A stretch of 64,000 nt of DNA from Panacagrimonas sp046594215 (GTDB taxonomy: Bacteria > Pseudomonadota > Gammaproteobacteria > Nevskiales > Nevskiaceae): NCBI GenBank assembly GCA_046594215.1, contig JBKJPX010000044.1:1-64000 (forward strand), read 5' to 3'. The notes beneath the pieces were generated by a model. That model had not been told where the DNA came from and searched no databases. It was given only the letters and a program-made list of their open reading frames with translations. Positions 41,547 through 50,753 of the stretch are shown here, piece after piece (position 1 is the first letter of the stretch; each line of letters begins with the position of its first letter). A program made the position numbers and the translations under genes.

Positions 41547-42761
41547 ATGGAAATCGTGCAGAAACTCGCGGTGCTCGCCGACGCCGCCAAGTACGACGCG
41601 TCCTGTGCCTCCAGCGGCGGACCCAAGCGCGACTCGCTGAAATCCGGAGGTATCGGCTCCACCGAGGGCATGGGCATCTGCCACGCCTACGCGCCCGACG
41701 GGCGATGCATCTCGCTGCTCAAGATCCTGCTGACGAACTTCTGCACCTACGACTGTGCGTATTGCATCAACCGGCGCAGCAGCAACGTCGCGCGGGCGCG
41801 CTTCAGCGTCGACGAGGTGGTGAAGCTCACGCTGGATTTCTACAAACGAAATTATATCGAAGGCCTTTTCCTGAGCTCGGGGATCATCCGATCGCCCGAC
41901 TACACGATGGAGCAGCTCGGCCTGGTCGCCCGCAAGCTGCGGCTCGATCACCGCTTCGGCGGGTACATCCATCTCAAGACAATTCCAGACGCCGCGCCCG
42001 AACTCATCACCGAAGCAGGACGCTGGGCGGATCGCCTTTCGATCAATATCGAAATGCCGACCGAGACGGGCCTGGCCGCGCTCGCCCCCGAGAAGAACCT
42101 TCGCGACATCCGCGCGGCAATGGGCAGCCTGCGCCTGAAGATCGACGAGACGATCGAGGAGAAGCGCGCGCCGCGGTTCGCGCCCGCCGGGCAGAGCACG
42201 CAGATGATCGTGGGCGCAGACACGGCGAAGGATCGCGACGTGCTCGAGACCAGCGACAACCTGTACCGCAATTACCGGCTCCGACGCGTGTACTACTCCG
42301 CGTTCAGCCCGATCCCCGATGCCTCGCGCGCGCTGCCGCCGCTGGCGCCGCCGCTGCTGCGCGAGCACCGGCTCTACCAGGCCGACTGGCTGCTGCGCTT
42401 CTATGGATTCAGCGTCGACGACATCGTGCCGCCCGACGCACCCGACCTGCCCGTGGACCTGGATCCGAAAACGGCGTGGGCGCTGCGCCATCGCGACCAG
42501 TTCCCGGTCGACGTGAATCGGGCCGACCGCGAAACCCTGCTGCGCGTGCCGGGACTGGGCGTGCGCAACGTCGAACGCCTGCTCGAACTGCGGCTCGTCA
42601 AGACGCTGCGCTACGACGACCTCGTCAAGCTGCGCGTGCCGATGAAGCGCGTCGCGGCGTTCATCATGACGGCCGACCATCGTCCGCGCGCGGATGCGGA
42701 GACCGCGCGGCTGCGCCGCACGCAGGTCGCGACCGCCCAGGGCGACCTCTTCGAAACATGA
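41547..42761 (+). CDS. Radical SAM protein linked to UdgX (putative DNA modification/repair)
   Basis: A 404-residue radical SAM enzyme. The cluster motif is C66-x3-C70-x2-C73 (FCTYDCAYC), as in TIGR03916-type proteins. Extra Cys at 20, 45 and 54 in the N-terminal segment (DASCASSGG, GICHAYAPDGRC) may bind a second cluster. After the barrel, residues 320-350 hold a helix-hairpin-helix motif (DVNRADRETLLRVPGLGVRN), which binds DNA without sequence preference. This couples SAM radical chemistry to DNA. The stop overlaps the next gene's ATG (ATGA). The substrate is not established. Confidence 0.88.
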   Translation: MEIVQKLAVLADAAKYDASCASSGGPKRDSLKSGGIGSTEGMGICHAYAPDGRCISLLKILLTNFCTYDCAYCINRRSSNVARARFSVDEVVKLTLDFYKRNYIEGLFLSSGIIRSPDYTMEQLGLVARKLRLDHRFGGYIHLKTIPDAAPELITEAGRWADRLSINIEMPTETGLAALAPEKNLRDIRAAMGSLRLKIDETIEEKRAPRFAPAGQSTQMIVGADTAKDRDVLETSDNLYRNYRLRRVYYSAFSPIPDASRALPPLAPPLLREHRLYQADWLLRFYGFSVDDIVPPDAPDLPVDLDPKTAWALRHRDQFPVDVNRADRETLLRVPGLGVRNVERLLELRLVKTLRYDDLVKLRVPMKRVAAFIMTADHRPRADAETARLRRTQVATAQGDLFET

Positions 42762-44188
42762 GGGAGGTCCGCTTTCCGCCCGGCGCCGGCTTCGATGCCT
42801 GGCGCGAATCGGCGCGTGCCCTGCTTCGCGATGCAGTGCCTCCGGAGGACGTGAGCTGGACGACCGGAGCGCAGGCAGGGCTGCTCGCCGAGGCCGGAAC
42901 CACGAAGCACGACGCCATGCCCGCCGCCGGCCGCGTCCCGCGTGACTTCCCTCCGCTGGCCAGCGCCGTGCTCGCGCACTCCCACCCGCAAAGCCCTGCG
43001 CTGGCTTATCGCATCCTGTGGCGGCTCACGCATGGAGAGCCTCGACTGCTGGAGCTGGTGACCGACGCGGACATCGTGCGCGCCCGCGCCTGCGAAAAAT
43101 CTGTACACCGCGACGCGCACAAGATGAAAGCCTTCGTGCGCTTCCGCGAGGTTGCCGCGCCCGACGGCGAGCCGGTGTTCGTGGCCTGGTTCGAGCCCGA
43201 GCATTACGTCGTCGAACAACTCGCGCCGTTCTTCGTCCGCCGATTCGCGGGCATGCGCTGGTCGATCCTGACGCCGTACCGCAGCGTGCACTGGAACGGA
43301 CACGACTTGAGTTTCGCACCCGGTACGACGCGCAGCGAGGCGCCCTCGAACGATGCGCTCGAAGACCTTTGGCGCACCTACTACGCAAGCATCTTCAACC
43401 CCGCCCGGCTCAAGGTGAAGACCATGACCAGCCAGATGCCACAGAAGTACTGGAAGAACCTGCCGGAAGCGCGGCTGATCCCCGGCCTCGTGCGGGAGGC
43501 GGCGGCGCGGCGCGATGCCATGGTCGAGCAAACGCTGGCGGCGCCCAACCGGAAGATCCGCGGGCCGGCCGAACCCGCATCCGTGCCCGCGGGCAGCCTG
43601 TCCGAGGTCAGGCGGCTCGCTCACGATTGCCGCCGCTGCGATCTCTGGAAACCCGCGACGCAGACCGTGTTCGGCGAAGGCCCGGCGCATGCGCGCGTGA
43701 TGCTCGTCGGCGAGCAGCCCGGCGACCAGGAAGATCTCGCCGGCAAGCCCTTCGTCGGACCGGCGGGCAAGCTGCTCGACCGCGCGCTCGAAGCCGCCGG
43801 CCTGGACCGCAAGGCCTTGTACGTGACCAACACCGTCAAGCACTTCAAATTCGAGCCGCGCGGCAAGCGGAGGCTTCACAAGCGCGCGGACGCGGACGAG
43901 CAGCACGCCTGCCGGCCCTGGCTGGACGCGGAGATCGAACGGGTGAAGCCCGAGTTCATCGTCTGCCTGGGCAGCATCGCCGCCCCCGCGATGCTTGGGG
44001 GCGGCTTCAAGCTGCTCAAGGAGCGAGGGCAGTGGCGGGGGCTCGATGACGGCACGCGCGTGATCGCGACGGTTCACCCGTCCTATCTGCTGCGACTGCC
44101 AGACGCCGAGACGCAGGAGCAGGGGTTCGCCGATTTCGTCGCTGATCTGCGGCGCGTCACAGACGCGTTGGCGAAAGGGCGGCCCTGA
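42758..44188 (+). CDS. udgX: DUF4130 - UdgX uracil-DNA-binding fusion protein
   Basis: A 476-residue two-domain protein. Residues 1-260 form a DUF4130-type domain (SAM_7_link family; VHRDAHKMKAFVRF and MRWSILTPYRSVHWNG). Residues 280-476 form a family 4/UdgX-type uracil-DNA glycosylase. Motif A is GEQPGDQED (318-326), motif B is HPSYLLR (440-446), and 4Fe-4S Cys are at 291, 294, 385 and 403. The loop KRRLHK (370-375) is the UdgX-specific insertion, whose His (here H374) becomes covalently bound to the abasic site in mycobacterial UdgX. It is coupled to the radical SAM gene upstream. Confidence 0.9.
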   Translation: MREVRFPPGAGFDAWRESARALLRDAVPPEDVSWTTGAQAGLLAEAGTTKHDAMPAAGRVPRDFPPLASAVLAHSHPQSPALAYRILWRLTHGEPRLLELVTDADIVRARACEKSVHRDAHKMKAFVRFREVAAPDGEPVFVAWFEPEHYVVEQLAPFFVRRFAGMRWSILTPYRSVHWNGHDLSFAPGTTRSEAPSNDALEDLWRTYYASIFNPARLKVKTMTSQMPQKYWKNLPEARLIPGLVREAAARRDAMVEQTLAAPNRKIRGPAEPASVPAGSLSEVRRLAHDCRRCDLWKPATQTVFGEGPAHARVMLVGEQPGDQEDLAGKPFVGPAGKLLDRALEAAGLDRKALYVTNTVKHFKFEPRGKRRLHKRADADEQHACRPWLDAEIERVKPEFIVCLGSIAAPAMLGGGFKLLKERGQWRGLDDGTRVIATVHPSYLLRLPDAETQEQGFADFVADLRRVTDALAKGRP

Positions 44189-44394
44189 CCGCCGAGCGGC
44201 ACCGCCACGGGGGCCCCGTCGCACACGATCGCGGCCAGGACTTTGGCCCAACCGCACCGCGCGGTGGCGCCGTTGAGGAATAGCGGGCAGCGCTGCCTGC
44301 CGCTGAAGCTTGCGTACCGAAGGTTGAACGATCCCACCGGAGCGATCCCCGACGACGCCGCGAATCGCCGGACTACGACGGTCTCCGCCGCTGG

Positions 44395-44544
44395 GTGGTC
44401 AACGTGTCGGACGACGGCAACATCGCGATCCTGCAGCTGCTGTCCACCCCGATGGGATGGACCGGCGTTCCGCTGCTACCCCGTGAAACCAGCGTGGCGC
44501 GACGGAACGGTCCGCGCGCGGGGCCGGTAGACGACGAAGGCTAG
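44395..44544 (+). pseudogene. Possible remnant of a coding region
   Basis: The 352-bp gap 44189-44540 contains one in-frame stretch that looks coding: from GTG 44395, with upstream in-frame codons, it reads VVNVSDDGNIAILQLLSTP and ends with a TAG at 44542. The upstream part of the frame is Arg-rich and unlike normal protein, and no ribosome site is seen. It may be the 3' end of a decayed gene. I do not recognise the family. Confidence 0.25.
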
Positions 44545-44855
44545 AACAACTTGCTCCAGAAACCTTCGCCTTCCTTCTTTTCCTTTTCCTTCTTCAGGAC
44601 TTCGACCTTGGCCATGTCCTCGTACACAACGCGCTCGTTCTCGCCGTAGAGCGCCTTGTTGGTGATCTTGGTGACGGTGAACTTGTGAACCGCGTCGTTC
44701 TTGGTAGTGACGCGCACGCTGTCGCCCTTGTTCACGCCGGCAATCACGGACTCGGCACTACCGGCGTCGATGGCCTTCTTGGAGGCGCAGCCGCCGGCGG
44801 CGAACAGGCTCAGGGCGATGGAAAGGGCAACCAAGACTCGACGGAACGCGAACAT
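44541..44855 (-). CDS. Small exported lipoprotein
   Basis: A 104-residue protein with a lipoprotein signal (hydrophobic run LVALSIALSLFAAGGC, Cys about residue 23). The mature part is small and beta-rich (VNKGDSVRVTTKNDAVHKFTVTKI), ending in a Lys/Glu helix and FWSKLF. The pattern recalls small outer-membrane-anchored lipoproteins with an OB-like fold, but no firm family is assigned. It is downstream of the YCF48/MMPL pair, separated by a strong hairpin. Confidence 0.75.
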   Translation of the reverse strand: MFAFRRVLVALSIALSLFAAGGCASKKAIDAGSAESVIAGVNKGDSVRVTTKNDAVHKFTVTKITNKALYGENERVVYEDMAKVEVLKKEKEKKEGEGFWSKLF

Positions 44856-44882
44856 CGGGTATCTCCACGGGCTAAGAGGGAC

Positions 44883-44901
44883 CCCGGCCCCATGGGCCGG
44901 G
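44883..44901 (-). terminator. Hairpin between YCF48 and lipoprotein genes
   Basis: CCCGGCCC (44883-44890), CAT, GGGCCGGG (44894-44901): a perfect 8-bp GC stem. It falls 44 bp after the YCF48 stop and 28 bp before the lipoprotein start. There is no T-run, so it may be a partial terminator or an attenuating structure. Confidence 0.45.
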
Positions 44902-44944
44902 ATTCGCAGGCGCGGAACGATACCACGCGCTCCCCGGCCCGCCG

Positions 44945-46024
44945 CTACTGGGTCACCGCCTCCCGCGCCACCCCGTCCTCACCGACCATCTGGAGCTGGC
45001 CGTCGACCACGACAACACCCGACAGCGAGCCCGCCGACGGCGGCGCCCGGTGCGCGCTGCCATCGGGCCTCACGTACACGATCTCGCCGTCCGAGCCAAC
45101 CAGCACCGCACGACCGTCGGCGAGCATCGCGCCACCGAACATGGACTGCACCGTGCCGATGTCGACCGGCTTCCAGGCGCCGGCGCGAACGTCGTCGGTG
45201 ATCAGCACGTTGCCGCGCAGGCCGAAGACCATGGCGCCCTTCTCGCCGCGCGGCAGGGCTCCGAACAGCGAACCCTCGTAGGGCGCCGGCAGGCGTTCCC
45301 AGGTTACGCCGTCGGTGCTGACCCCGACCAGGCCGGTCTCGCCTGCGATGAACAGGCTGCCGTCGCCCAGGCGGATCATCGCGTTCAGGTGCAAGCCGTC
45401 CTCGCGGATCGGCGTGGCCTCGACGTCGGTCCAGGTCGCGCCGCCGTCCGTGGTGCGCACGAACATGCCGTAGGCACCCAAACCGTAGGCTGTCTGGACG
45501 TCGACTGCGAGCACGTTGAGCAGCGGATCGCCCTTCTCGGGCTTGAACTGCTGCAGGACCCAGGTCTTTCCGCCGTCCGCGGTGTGCAGGATCGTGGCGT
45601 CGTGGCCGACCGCCCAGCCGTGGTCGGCGTCAGCAAAGGCCACCGCCGTCAGGGTCGCGTTGACGGGTACGGCCACCTGCTTCCAGTCCCGGCCGTTGCC
45701 CGAGAGCAGGATGTTTCCGCGATCGCCCACGGCGACCAGCGTGCTGCCAGCCTGCGCCACGCCCAGCAGCAGGTTGCGCGAGGCCAGGTGCGCTCTCTCG
45801 GCAGGCCGCGGCTTTTCGGGCACTGGGGGCGCGGCAGGTGCTTCAGCCGCCGACTCGGCCGGAGCCAGAGCCGGCGCGTCGGCGCTTGGAGCAGCATCCG
45901 GCGCCGCCGCTTCGGAAGGCGTCGCTGCGGCGGCGGAAGCGGGATCGTCGGCGCGGACCGCGCCGGGCGCGGCCAGGATGATCAGCACGAATGCGAGACG
46001 CAGACGACGGCTCCGGGTGTTCAT
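44945..46024 (-). CDS. YCF48-like beta-propeller protein
   Basis: A 359-residue exported protein. A signal peptide (to about residue 25) is followed by an Ala/Pro/Glu low-complexity linker (26-76), then a beta-propeller with Asp-box-like repeats (NGRDWKQV, DGGKTWVL, DGGATWTD, DGVTWERL), the YCF48/HCF136 type. Such proteins pair with MMPL transporters. The ATG overlaps the transporter stop by four bases (46021-46024), so they are coupled. Role in assembly or lipid transport inferred from context. Confidence 0.85.
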   Translation of the reverse strand: MNTRSRRLRLAFVLIILAAPGAVRADDPASAAAATPSEAAAPDAAPSADAPALAPAESAAEAPAAPPVPEKPRPAERAHLASRNLLLGVAQAGSTLVAVGDRGNILLSGNGRDWKQVAVPVNATLTAVAFADADHGWAVGHDATILHTADGGKTWVLQQFKPEKGDPLLNVLAVDVQTAYGLGAYGMFVRTTDGGATWTDVEATPIREDGLHLNAMIRLGDGSLFIAGETGLVGVSTDGVTWERLPAPYEGSLFGALPRGEKGAMVFGLRGNVLITDDVRAGAWKPVDIGTVQSMFGGAMLADGRAVLVGSDGEIVYVRPDGSAHRAPPSAGSLSGVVVVDGQLQMVGEDGVAREAVTQ

Positions 46025-48639
46025 GCCGCCACCGCCTTGCCATCACTCGGTTGCGGCGCGTTGCCGGGTGCGGGCGGCTTAAGCAGGAAGGCGGCAAAAG
46101 CCGGCAGCAGGATCACGGCGGCGCCGGCGTTGGCGAGGAACATGATCGTCAGAAGGATGCCCATGTCGACCTGAAACTGAAGGCCCGACAGCAGCCATGT
46201 GCAGACACTCGCCGCCAGCGCGAGCGCCGTGACGATCACCGCCTTGCCAGTCTGGTGCAGGGTCTGCTCGTACGCACGCCGCAGCGTCATCCCGCGTTCC
46301 ATCACGCACTCCTCGAGCACGCTGTAGATGTAGATGCCGTAGTCCACGCCGATACCCGCGGCGAACGCGGCGACCGGCAGGGTCGACACCTTCATGCCGA
46401 TGTCGAGGAATACCATCACCGCGTAGGTGAACACCGAGACCAGGGCCAGCGGCACCAGCACGCAGATCAGGCCTGCGAGGCTGCGGAACGAAGCCCACAC
46501 GCAGATCGCGATGCACAGGTACAGCCAGAACAGCACCCTTCGCTCGGTCTCCTTGATAACGTCGTTGGTCGCGGCCATGACGCCGACGTTGCCGGTGGCA
46601 AGCGCGAACTTCACGGGCGAGGCCTCGCCCTCCTCCTCGACGAACTTGTGGACCGCGGCCACGACCTTGTCGATCGTCTCGGCCTTGTGGTCGGCCGTGA
46701 ACACGAACACCGGCATCGCACTGCAGTCGGAGTTGAGCAGCCCGCTCGAGGTCGGGAACTGCTGGCCCGCGAGTACCAGCGCACCGGACTCGCGCGGCAG
46801 CACCATGAACTTCGGATTGCCTTCGCTGAACGCGTTGTAGACGATCTTGGCCACCTGCGGCATCGACAGCGTGGACTGCACGCCGTCGGTGTTCTGCATG
46901 CGCCAGGCGAAGCGGTCGATCGTCTCCATGATGCGGTGGTCGATGCAGCCGTCCGCCTTGTTCTGCGCGATGACCTTGATCACGTCGACGCCGATGGAGA
47001 ATTCGCTGGCGATCTTCGCGGAGTCGCGGTTATAGCGGGACTCGGGCCGCAGCTCGGGCACTCCGTCGTGCAGTTCGCCGATCTTCAGATCTCGCGAGAC
47101 CCACTCGGCCCAGCCCCAACTCGTGATGGCCAGCACGAGCACCGTGGCCGCGACCGGCTTGTCCGTGATGATAGAGATCACTCGCCATACGGGCGCGAAG
47201 GCGGCGTCGCGCCGGCGCTGGTGCTCACGAAACTTGTCGGGATTGCCCAGGCGGGCGTAACTCAGCAGGCAGGGCAGAAGGATCTTCTTGCACACGATCA
47301 CTGCCAGCAGGCCGAACATCGCGTTGATGGCCATCTCCCGCACGATGCCGATCGGGATCAGCAGGATCGTGCCGAAGCCGACGACGTTGGTCAGCAGCGC
47401 GGTGATCCCGGGAATCACGAGGCGCCGGTAGGTCGCCCGCGAGGCATCGAGACTGTTGAGGCGATGGTCCGCCACCTCGAACAGCCAGAAGCTGGTGATC
47501 TGGATGCCGTGGCTGACGCTGATCGCGAGCACCAGGAAGGGCACGAGGATCGCAAAGGGATCCAGGCCGAAACCGAACAGGTGCAGGATGCCGAGCTCCC
47601 ACACCACCGCGAGGATGCCGCAGGACAGCGGCAGCAGCGCGATCAGGCCCGAGCCGGTGTACCACCAGAGGATCACCCAGACCAGGAAAATCGTCAGCGC
47701 GAAGAAGCTGGTGACTTCGAACGAGGCGTTCGCGATGTCGCCGACGACCTTGGCGAATCCGACGATGTGGATGTCGATGTTGGCGTTGTAGTCGGGGTTC
47801 TTGACCTCCGCGATCTCGAAATCTCTGCCCTTGAGCGTGCGGACTTCCTTGTCGCCGCTCTCGAGTTTGACCGTGAAGTTCACATCCTCGAAACGCATGC
47901 GCCAGTTGCGCGGATCGCTGTAGGTCACCATCGCGACTTCGCCAGCCTTCAGCGGATCGCTCGCAACTTTGAGCCGGTACTCGTACATCGTCGGATGGAT
48001 GAAGCGCTGGCGCACGTCCTCGATCAGCGCCGCGGTCTTCACGTAGTCGAGCTTGGCGCCCGTGACCGGGTTCTGCTCGAGCAACTCGGAGAAGACCATC
48101 GCGCCAGACTGGTCGTTGGCGACGAGGCGCCCGAGCACCTTGGCCTTGGTCACGTTCGAGCGCACACGCGTGAGCATCTCGTCGGTGGGCGCGTAATCCG
48201 CGGGAATGACGTTGCCGCCGTAGAGACCTTCTTCGCGCACTTCGACGTAACGCACGTCGGGCGTGAAGATCGAGCTCACGCGCGTACGGTCCATGCCGGG
48301 CGTGAAGAACACGGAGTTGGTCAGCGACTTGAGCGTCGCCATGAACTCGGGTTCGTAGAGATCCTTACCGGGGGCTCCGTCCTTGCGGATCAGCGCGAAC
48401 AGCACGAGGTTGGCGCCACCGAACTGCTGCTGGTACTGCTTGAACACCTGGATGTATGGATGTCCGAGCGGAAGCTGCTTTTCGAAGCCCGTGTCGAGCC
48501 GCAGGTGCGCAGCCTGCCAGCCCATGAACAGGGTCATGAAGAACATCACGAGCAGCGTGCGCGGACGCTTGCCGAACACGATGGGTTCTGTCACCCGGAT
48601 GAACAACTGCGAAAAAGCGCCGCGTGCGTCGCCGTGCAT
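46021..48639 (-). CDS. MMPL/RND-superfamily transporter
   Basis: An 872-residue inner-membrane transporter, about 12 helices in two halves, each with a large periplasmic domain (roughly residues 45-270 and 435-640). The internal sequence AISVSHGIQITSFWLFE and, in the second half, GIGVDYGIYIYSVLEE match the MMPL/SSD-like cores where conserved Asp residues carry protons. Members export lipids, hopanoids or sterols; substrate is not readable. First gene of the pair with YCF48. It is followed further downstream by the lipoprotein gene. The 330-bp stretch 48640-48969 holds its promoter region and the amtB terminator. Confidence 0.9.
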   Translation of the reverse strand: MHGDARGAFSQLFIRVTEPIVFGKRPRTLLVMFFMTLFMGWQAAHLRLDTGFEKQLPLGHPYIQVFKQYQQQFGGANLVLFALIRKDGAPGKDLYEPEFMATLKSLTNSVFFTPGMDRTRVSSIFTPDVRYVEVREEGLYGGNVIPADYAPTDEMLTRVRSNVTKAKVLGRLVANDQSGAMVFSELLEQNPVTGAKLDYVKTAALIEDVRQRFIHPTMYEYRLKVASDPLKAGEVAMVTYSDPRNWRMRFEDVNFTVKLESGDKEVRTLKGRDFEIAEVKNPDYNANIDIHIVGFAKVVGDIANASFEVTSFFALTIFLVWVILWWYTGSGLIALLPLSCGILAVVWELGILHLFGFGLDPFAILVPFLVLAISVSHGIQITSFWLFEVADHRLNSLDASRATYRRLVIPGITALLTNVVGFGTILLIPIGIVREMAINAMFGLLAVIVCKKILLPCLLSYARLGNPDKFREHQRRRDAAFAPVWRVISIITDKPVAATVLVLAITSWGWAEWVSRDLKIGELHDGVPELRPESRYNRDSAKIASEFSIGVDVIKVIAQNKADGCIDHRIMETIDRFAWRMQNTDGVQSTLSMPQVAKIVYNAFSEGNPKFMVLPRESGALVLAGQQFPTSSGLLNSDCSAMPVFVFTADHKAETIDKVVAAVHKFVEEEGEASPVKFALATGNVGVMAATNDVIKETERRVLFWLYLCIAICVWASFRSLAGLICVLVPLALVSVFTYAVMVFLDIGMKVSTLPVAAFAAGIGVDYGIYIYSVLEECVMERGMTLRRAYEQTLHQTGKAVIVTALALAASVCTWLLSGLQFQVDMGILLTIMFLANAGAAVILLPAFAAFLLKPPAPGNAPQPSDGKAVAA

Positions 48640-48872
48640 CAGGTGGTCTCCCCAGACTCGTTCTTATGCCTTCATTCGACTGCAAGGCCGCGCCCACACG
48701 CGACCCTGCGGTTGCAGGCGCAGCATGGCAGTCATCTGCCGTTCGCGCAGCGGAAAATTCAAATTATCGACGGGGGCCTTCTAGGCGCGCACTCGCGGTG
48801 AGGCACAGCCCGCCCCGGCAAACTTGTCATGCCGGCCCTGCGACCGGGTTGCTCCATTCCTCCGCGCGGGGC

Positions 48873-48907
48873 AAAGAAAAGGGGCGGATCGTTGAACGAT
48901 CCGCCCC
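48873..48907 (-). terminator. Intrinsic terminator of glnK-amtB
   Basis: GGGGCGGATCGTT (48881-48893) and AACGATCCGCCCC (48895-48907) form a 13-bp perfect palindrome (physical loop GTTGAAC-like). On the minus strand it is followed by TTTTCTTT (48873-48880), so termination is strong. It lies 63 bp beyond the amtB stop. Confidence 0.85.
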
Positions 48908-48969
48908 AACACAACACCCCTGGGAGGAGAAGGAGGCGCGCGGGACTTTTCCCGTTCGCCCCCAATTCG

Positions 48970-50652
48970 TTACATGTTGTAGGCCTTCTCACCGTGCTCG
49001 GCGAGGTCGAGACCTTCGCTTTCGGCCTCTTCGCTCGGACGCAGGCCGATGGTGAACTTCAGGGCCAGCAGGGTGACCGTCGCGACCACCGCGCTCCAGA
49101 CCACTGCAACGCACACTGCCTTCACCTGGATCAGGATCTGCATCGGCGAGTAGCCCACCGTCATCGAGAACCAATCGGCGTAGACACCCACGCCGCCCTT
49201 GGCCGGATCCACGAATACGCCAGTCAGGATGGCGCCGATGATGCCGCCGACAGCGTGCACACCGAACACGTCGAGGGCATCGTCATAGCCGATCAGGCGC
49301 TTGAGGTAGGCGCAGGCCAGGAAGCAGACGAATCCGCAGACCAGACCAATCACCAGTGCGCCCTCGATGCCGACGAAACCGCAAGCCGGCGTGATGCCGA
49401 CAAGACCCGCGACGGCGCCCGAGATGATGCCCAGCAGGCTGGCCTTGCCCTTGAAAACCCACTCGGCGAAGAACCAGGCGATGCCCGCGGTCGCCGTGGC
49501 GATCATGGTGTTGGCGAACGCCAGCACCGCGTAGCCGTTGGCCTCGAGGTTGGAACCGGCGTTGAAACCGAACCAGCCGAACCAGAGCATCGAGGCGCCG
49601 ATCACCGACATCGTCAGCGAGTGGGGCGGCATGGCGACCTTGCCGTAGCCGGAACGCTTGCCGACGATGATCGCCGCGCAAAGGCCGGCAACACCGGAGT
49701 TGATGTGCACCACGGTGCCGCCTGCGAAGTCCAGGGCACCGAGCTGCCACAGGTAGCCAGCGGTCTTGTTCGTAGCGTCGACGACGTCGGCCGAGGTGTA
49801 GGCATCCGGACCCGCCCACCACCAGACCATGTGCGCCATGGGCAGGTAGCTGAACGTGAACCAGACCACCGTGAAGATCAGCACCGCCTTGAACTTCATA
49901 CGCTCGGCATAGCCGCCGGCGATCAGGGCGCAGGTGATGCACGCGAAGGTGAGCTGGAACATCGCGAACACGAGCTCGGGGATCGCAACACCCTTGCTGA
50001 AGGTCGCGGTGGCCGTGAAGAAGCCGTTTGCGTCGTACACCACGCCCTTGAGGAACATCTTGTCGAGCGATCCGAAGAAGGGTTCGGTGCCGCTGAACGC
50101 GACGCTGTAGCCGTAGACAACCCAGAGCACCGAGATCAGGCAGTAGATCGCAAACGTCTGCGTCATCGTGGAAGCCATGTTCTTCTGGCGCGTCATGCCG
50201 CCGTAGAACAGGGCCAAGCCCGGAAGCGACATGAAGAGCACCAGCGCCGTCGAAGTCATCATCCAGCTGACGTTGCCCTCGTTGAACACTGGCGGCTTGG
50301 GCGCAGCCGCGGGCTCAGCGGGAGCCGCTGCCGCCGCTTCGGTCGGGCCAGGCGCAGTTGCGGCAGCCGGCGCCGGAGCAGGCGCGGCTTCCTCAACCAC
50401 AACCGGGGCAGGAGCCGGCGCAGCAGCTGCGGCTGCGGCCACCTCCTTCTTCTTGTTCTTCTTGGACTTCTTTTCGGCAAGCGGAGCGATCGCCTCGATC
50501 TCCGTCGGGGCCGGGGCCGCCTCGGCCGGTGCGGCCTCAGCCACCGGAGCAGCGGCTTCGATCGCGGCCGGGGCCGTATCCTCGGCTCCAGCAGGCAGCG
50601 TGAACATGCAGCTCGCTGCCAGCAAGAACCCCAATGTCATCTTCCGAATCAT
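48970..50652 (-). CDS. amtB: Ammonium transporter with long Ala/Pro extension
   Basis: A 560-residue Amt. A signal peptide (to about residue 23) is followed by an unusual ~97-residue Ala/Pro/Glu linker (25-121) with a basic KKSKKNKKK block, then the normal 11-helix channel from SWMMTSTALVLF. The first pore His is in PMAHMVWWWAGPD and the second in FGVHAVGGIIGA; other channel motifs (FYGGMTRQKN) are intact. The extension would be periplasmic if the signal is cleaved. It is co-transcribed with glnK upstream (102-bp gap), giving the standard GlnK gate of AmtB under nitrogen control. Confidence 0.93.
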   Translation of the reverse strand: MIRKMTLGFLLAASCMFTLPAGAEDTAPAAIEAAAPVAEAAPAEAAPAPTEIEAIAPLAEKKSKKNKKKEVAAAAAAAPAPAPVVVEEAAPAPAPAAATAPGPTEAAAAAPAEPAAAPKPPVFNEGNVSWMMTSTALVLFMSLPGLALFYGGMTRQKNMASTMTQTFAIYCLISVLWVVYGYSVAFSGTEPFFGSLDKMFLKGVVYDANGFFTATATFSKGVAIPELVFAMFQLTFACITCALIAGGYAERMKFKAVLIFTVVWFTFSYLPMAHMVWWWAGPDAYTSADVVDATNKTAGYLWQLGALDFAGGTVVHINSGVAGLCAAIIVGKRSGYGKVAMPPHSLTMSVIGASMLWFGWFGFNAGSNLEANGYAVLAFANTMIATATAGIAWFFAEWVFKGKASLLGIISGAVAGLVGITPACGFVGIEGALVIGLVCGFVCFLACAYLKRLIGYDDALDVFGVHAVGGIIGAILTGVFVDPAKGGVGVYADWFSMTVGYSPMQILIQVKAVCVAVVWSAVVATVTLLALKFTIGLRPSEEAESEGLDLAEHGEKAYNM

Positions 50653-50753
50653 GAACTTCTCCTTGCGTGGTTCTTCAATGCGGCGCGCGCTTCTGCGTCG
50701 GCTTGGGCAAATTGGCCCTTGTCCGGCGGACTCCCTGCGCCGCGATCGATCAA

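Noticed and set aside
44243..44530. A 95-codon plus-strand frame after udgX
   Set aside because: Ser/Thr/Arg/Cys-rich, no ribosome site; a different frame in the same gap looks more coding-like and is listed as a remnant.
45991..48801. A 936-codon open frame on the plus strand opposite the MMPL transporter and YCF48 gene
   Set aside because: Composition (Arg/His/Asp-rich, no hydrophobic core) is that of an antisense shadow; the minus-strand genes have membrane helices and family motifs.
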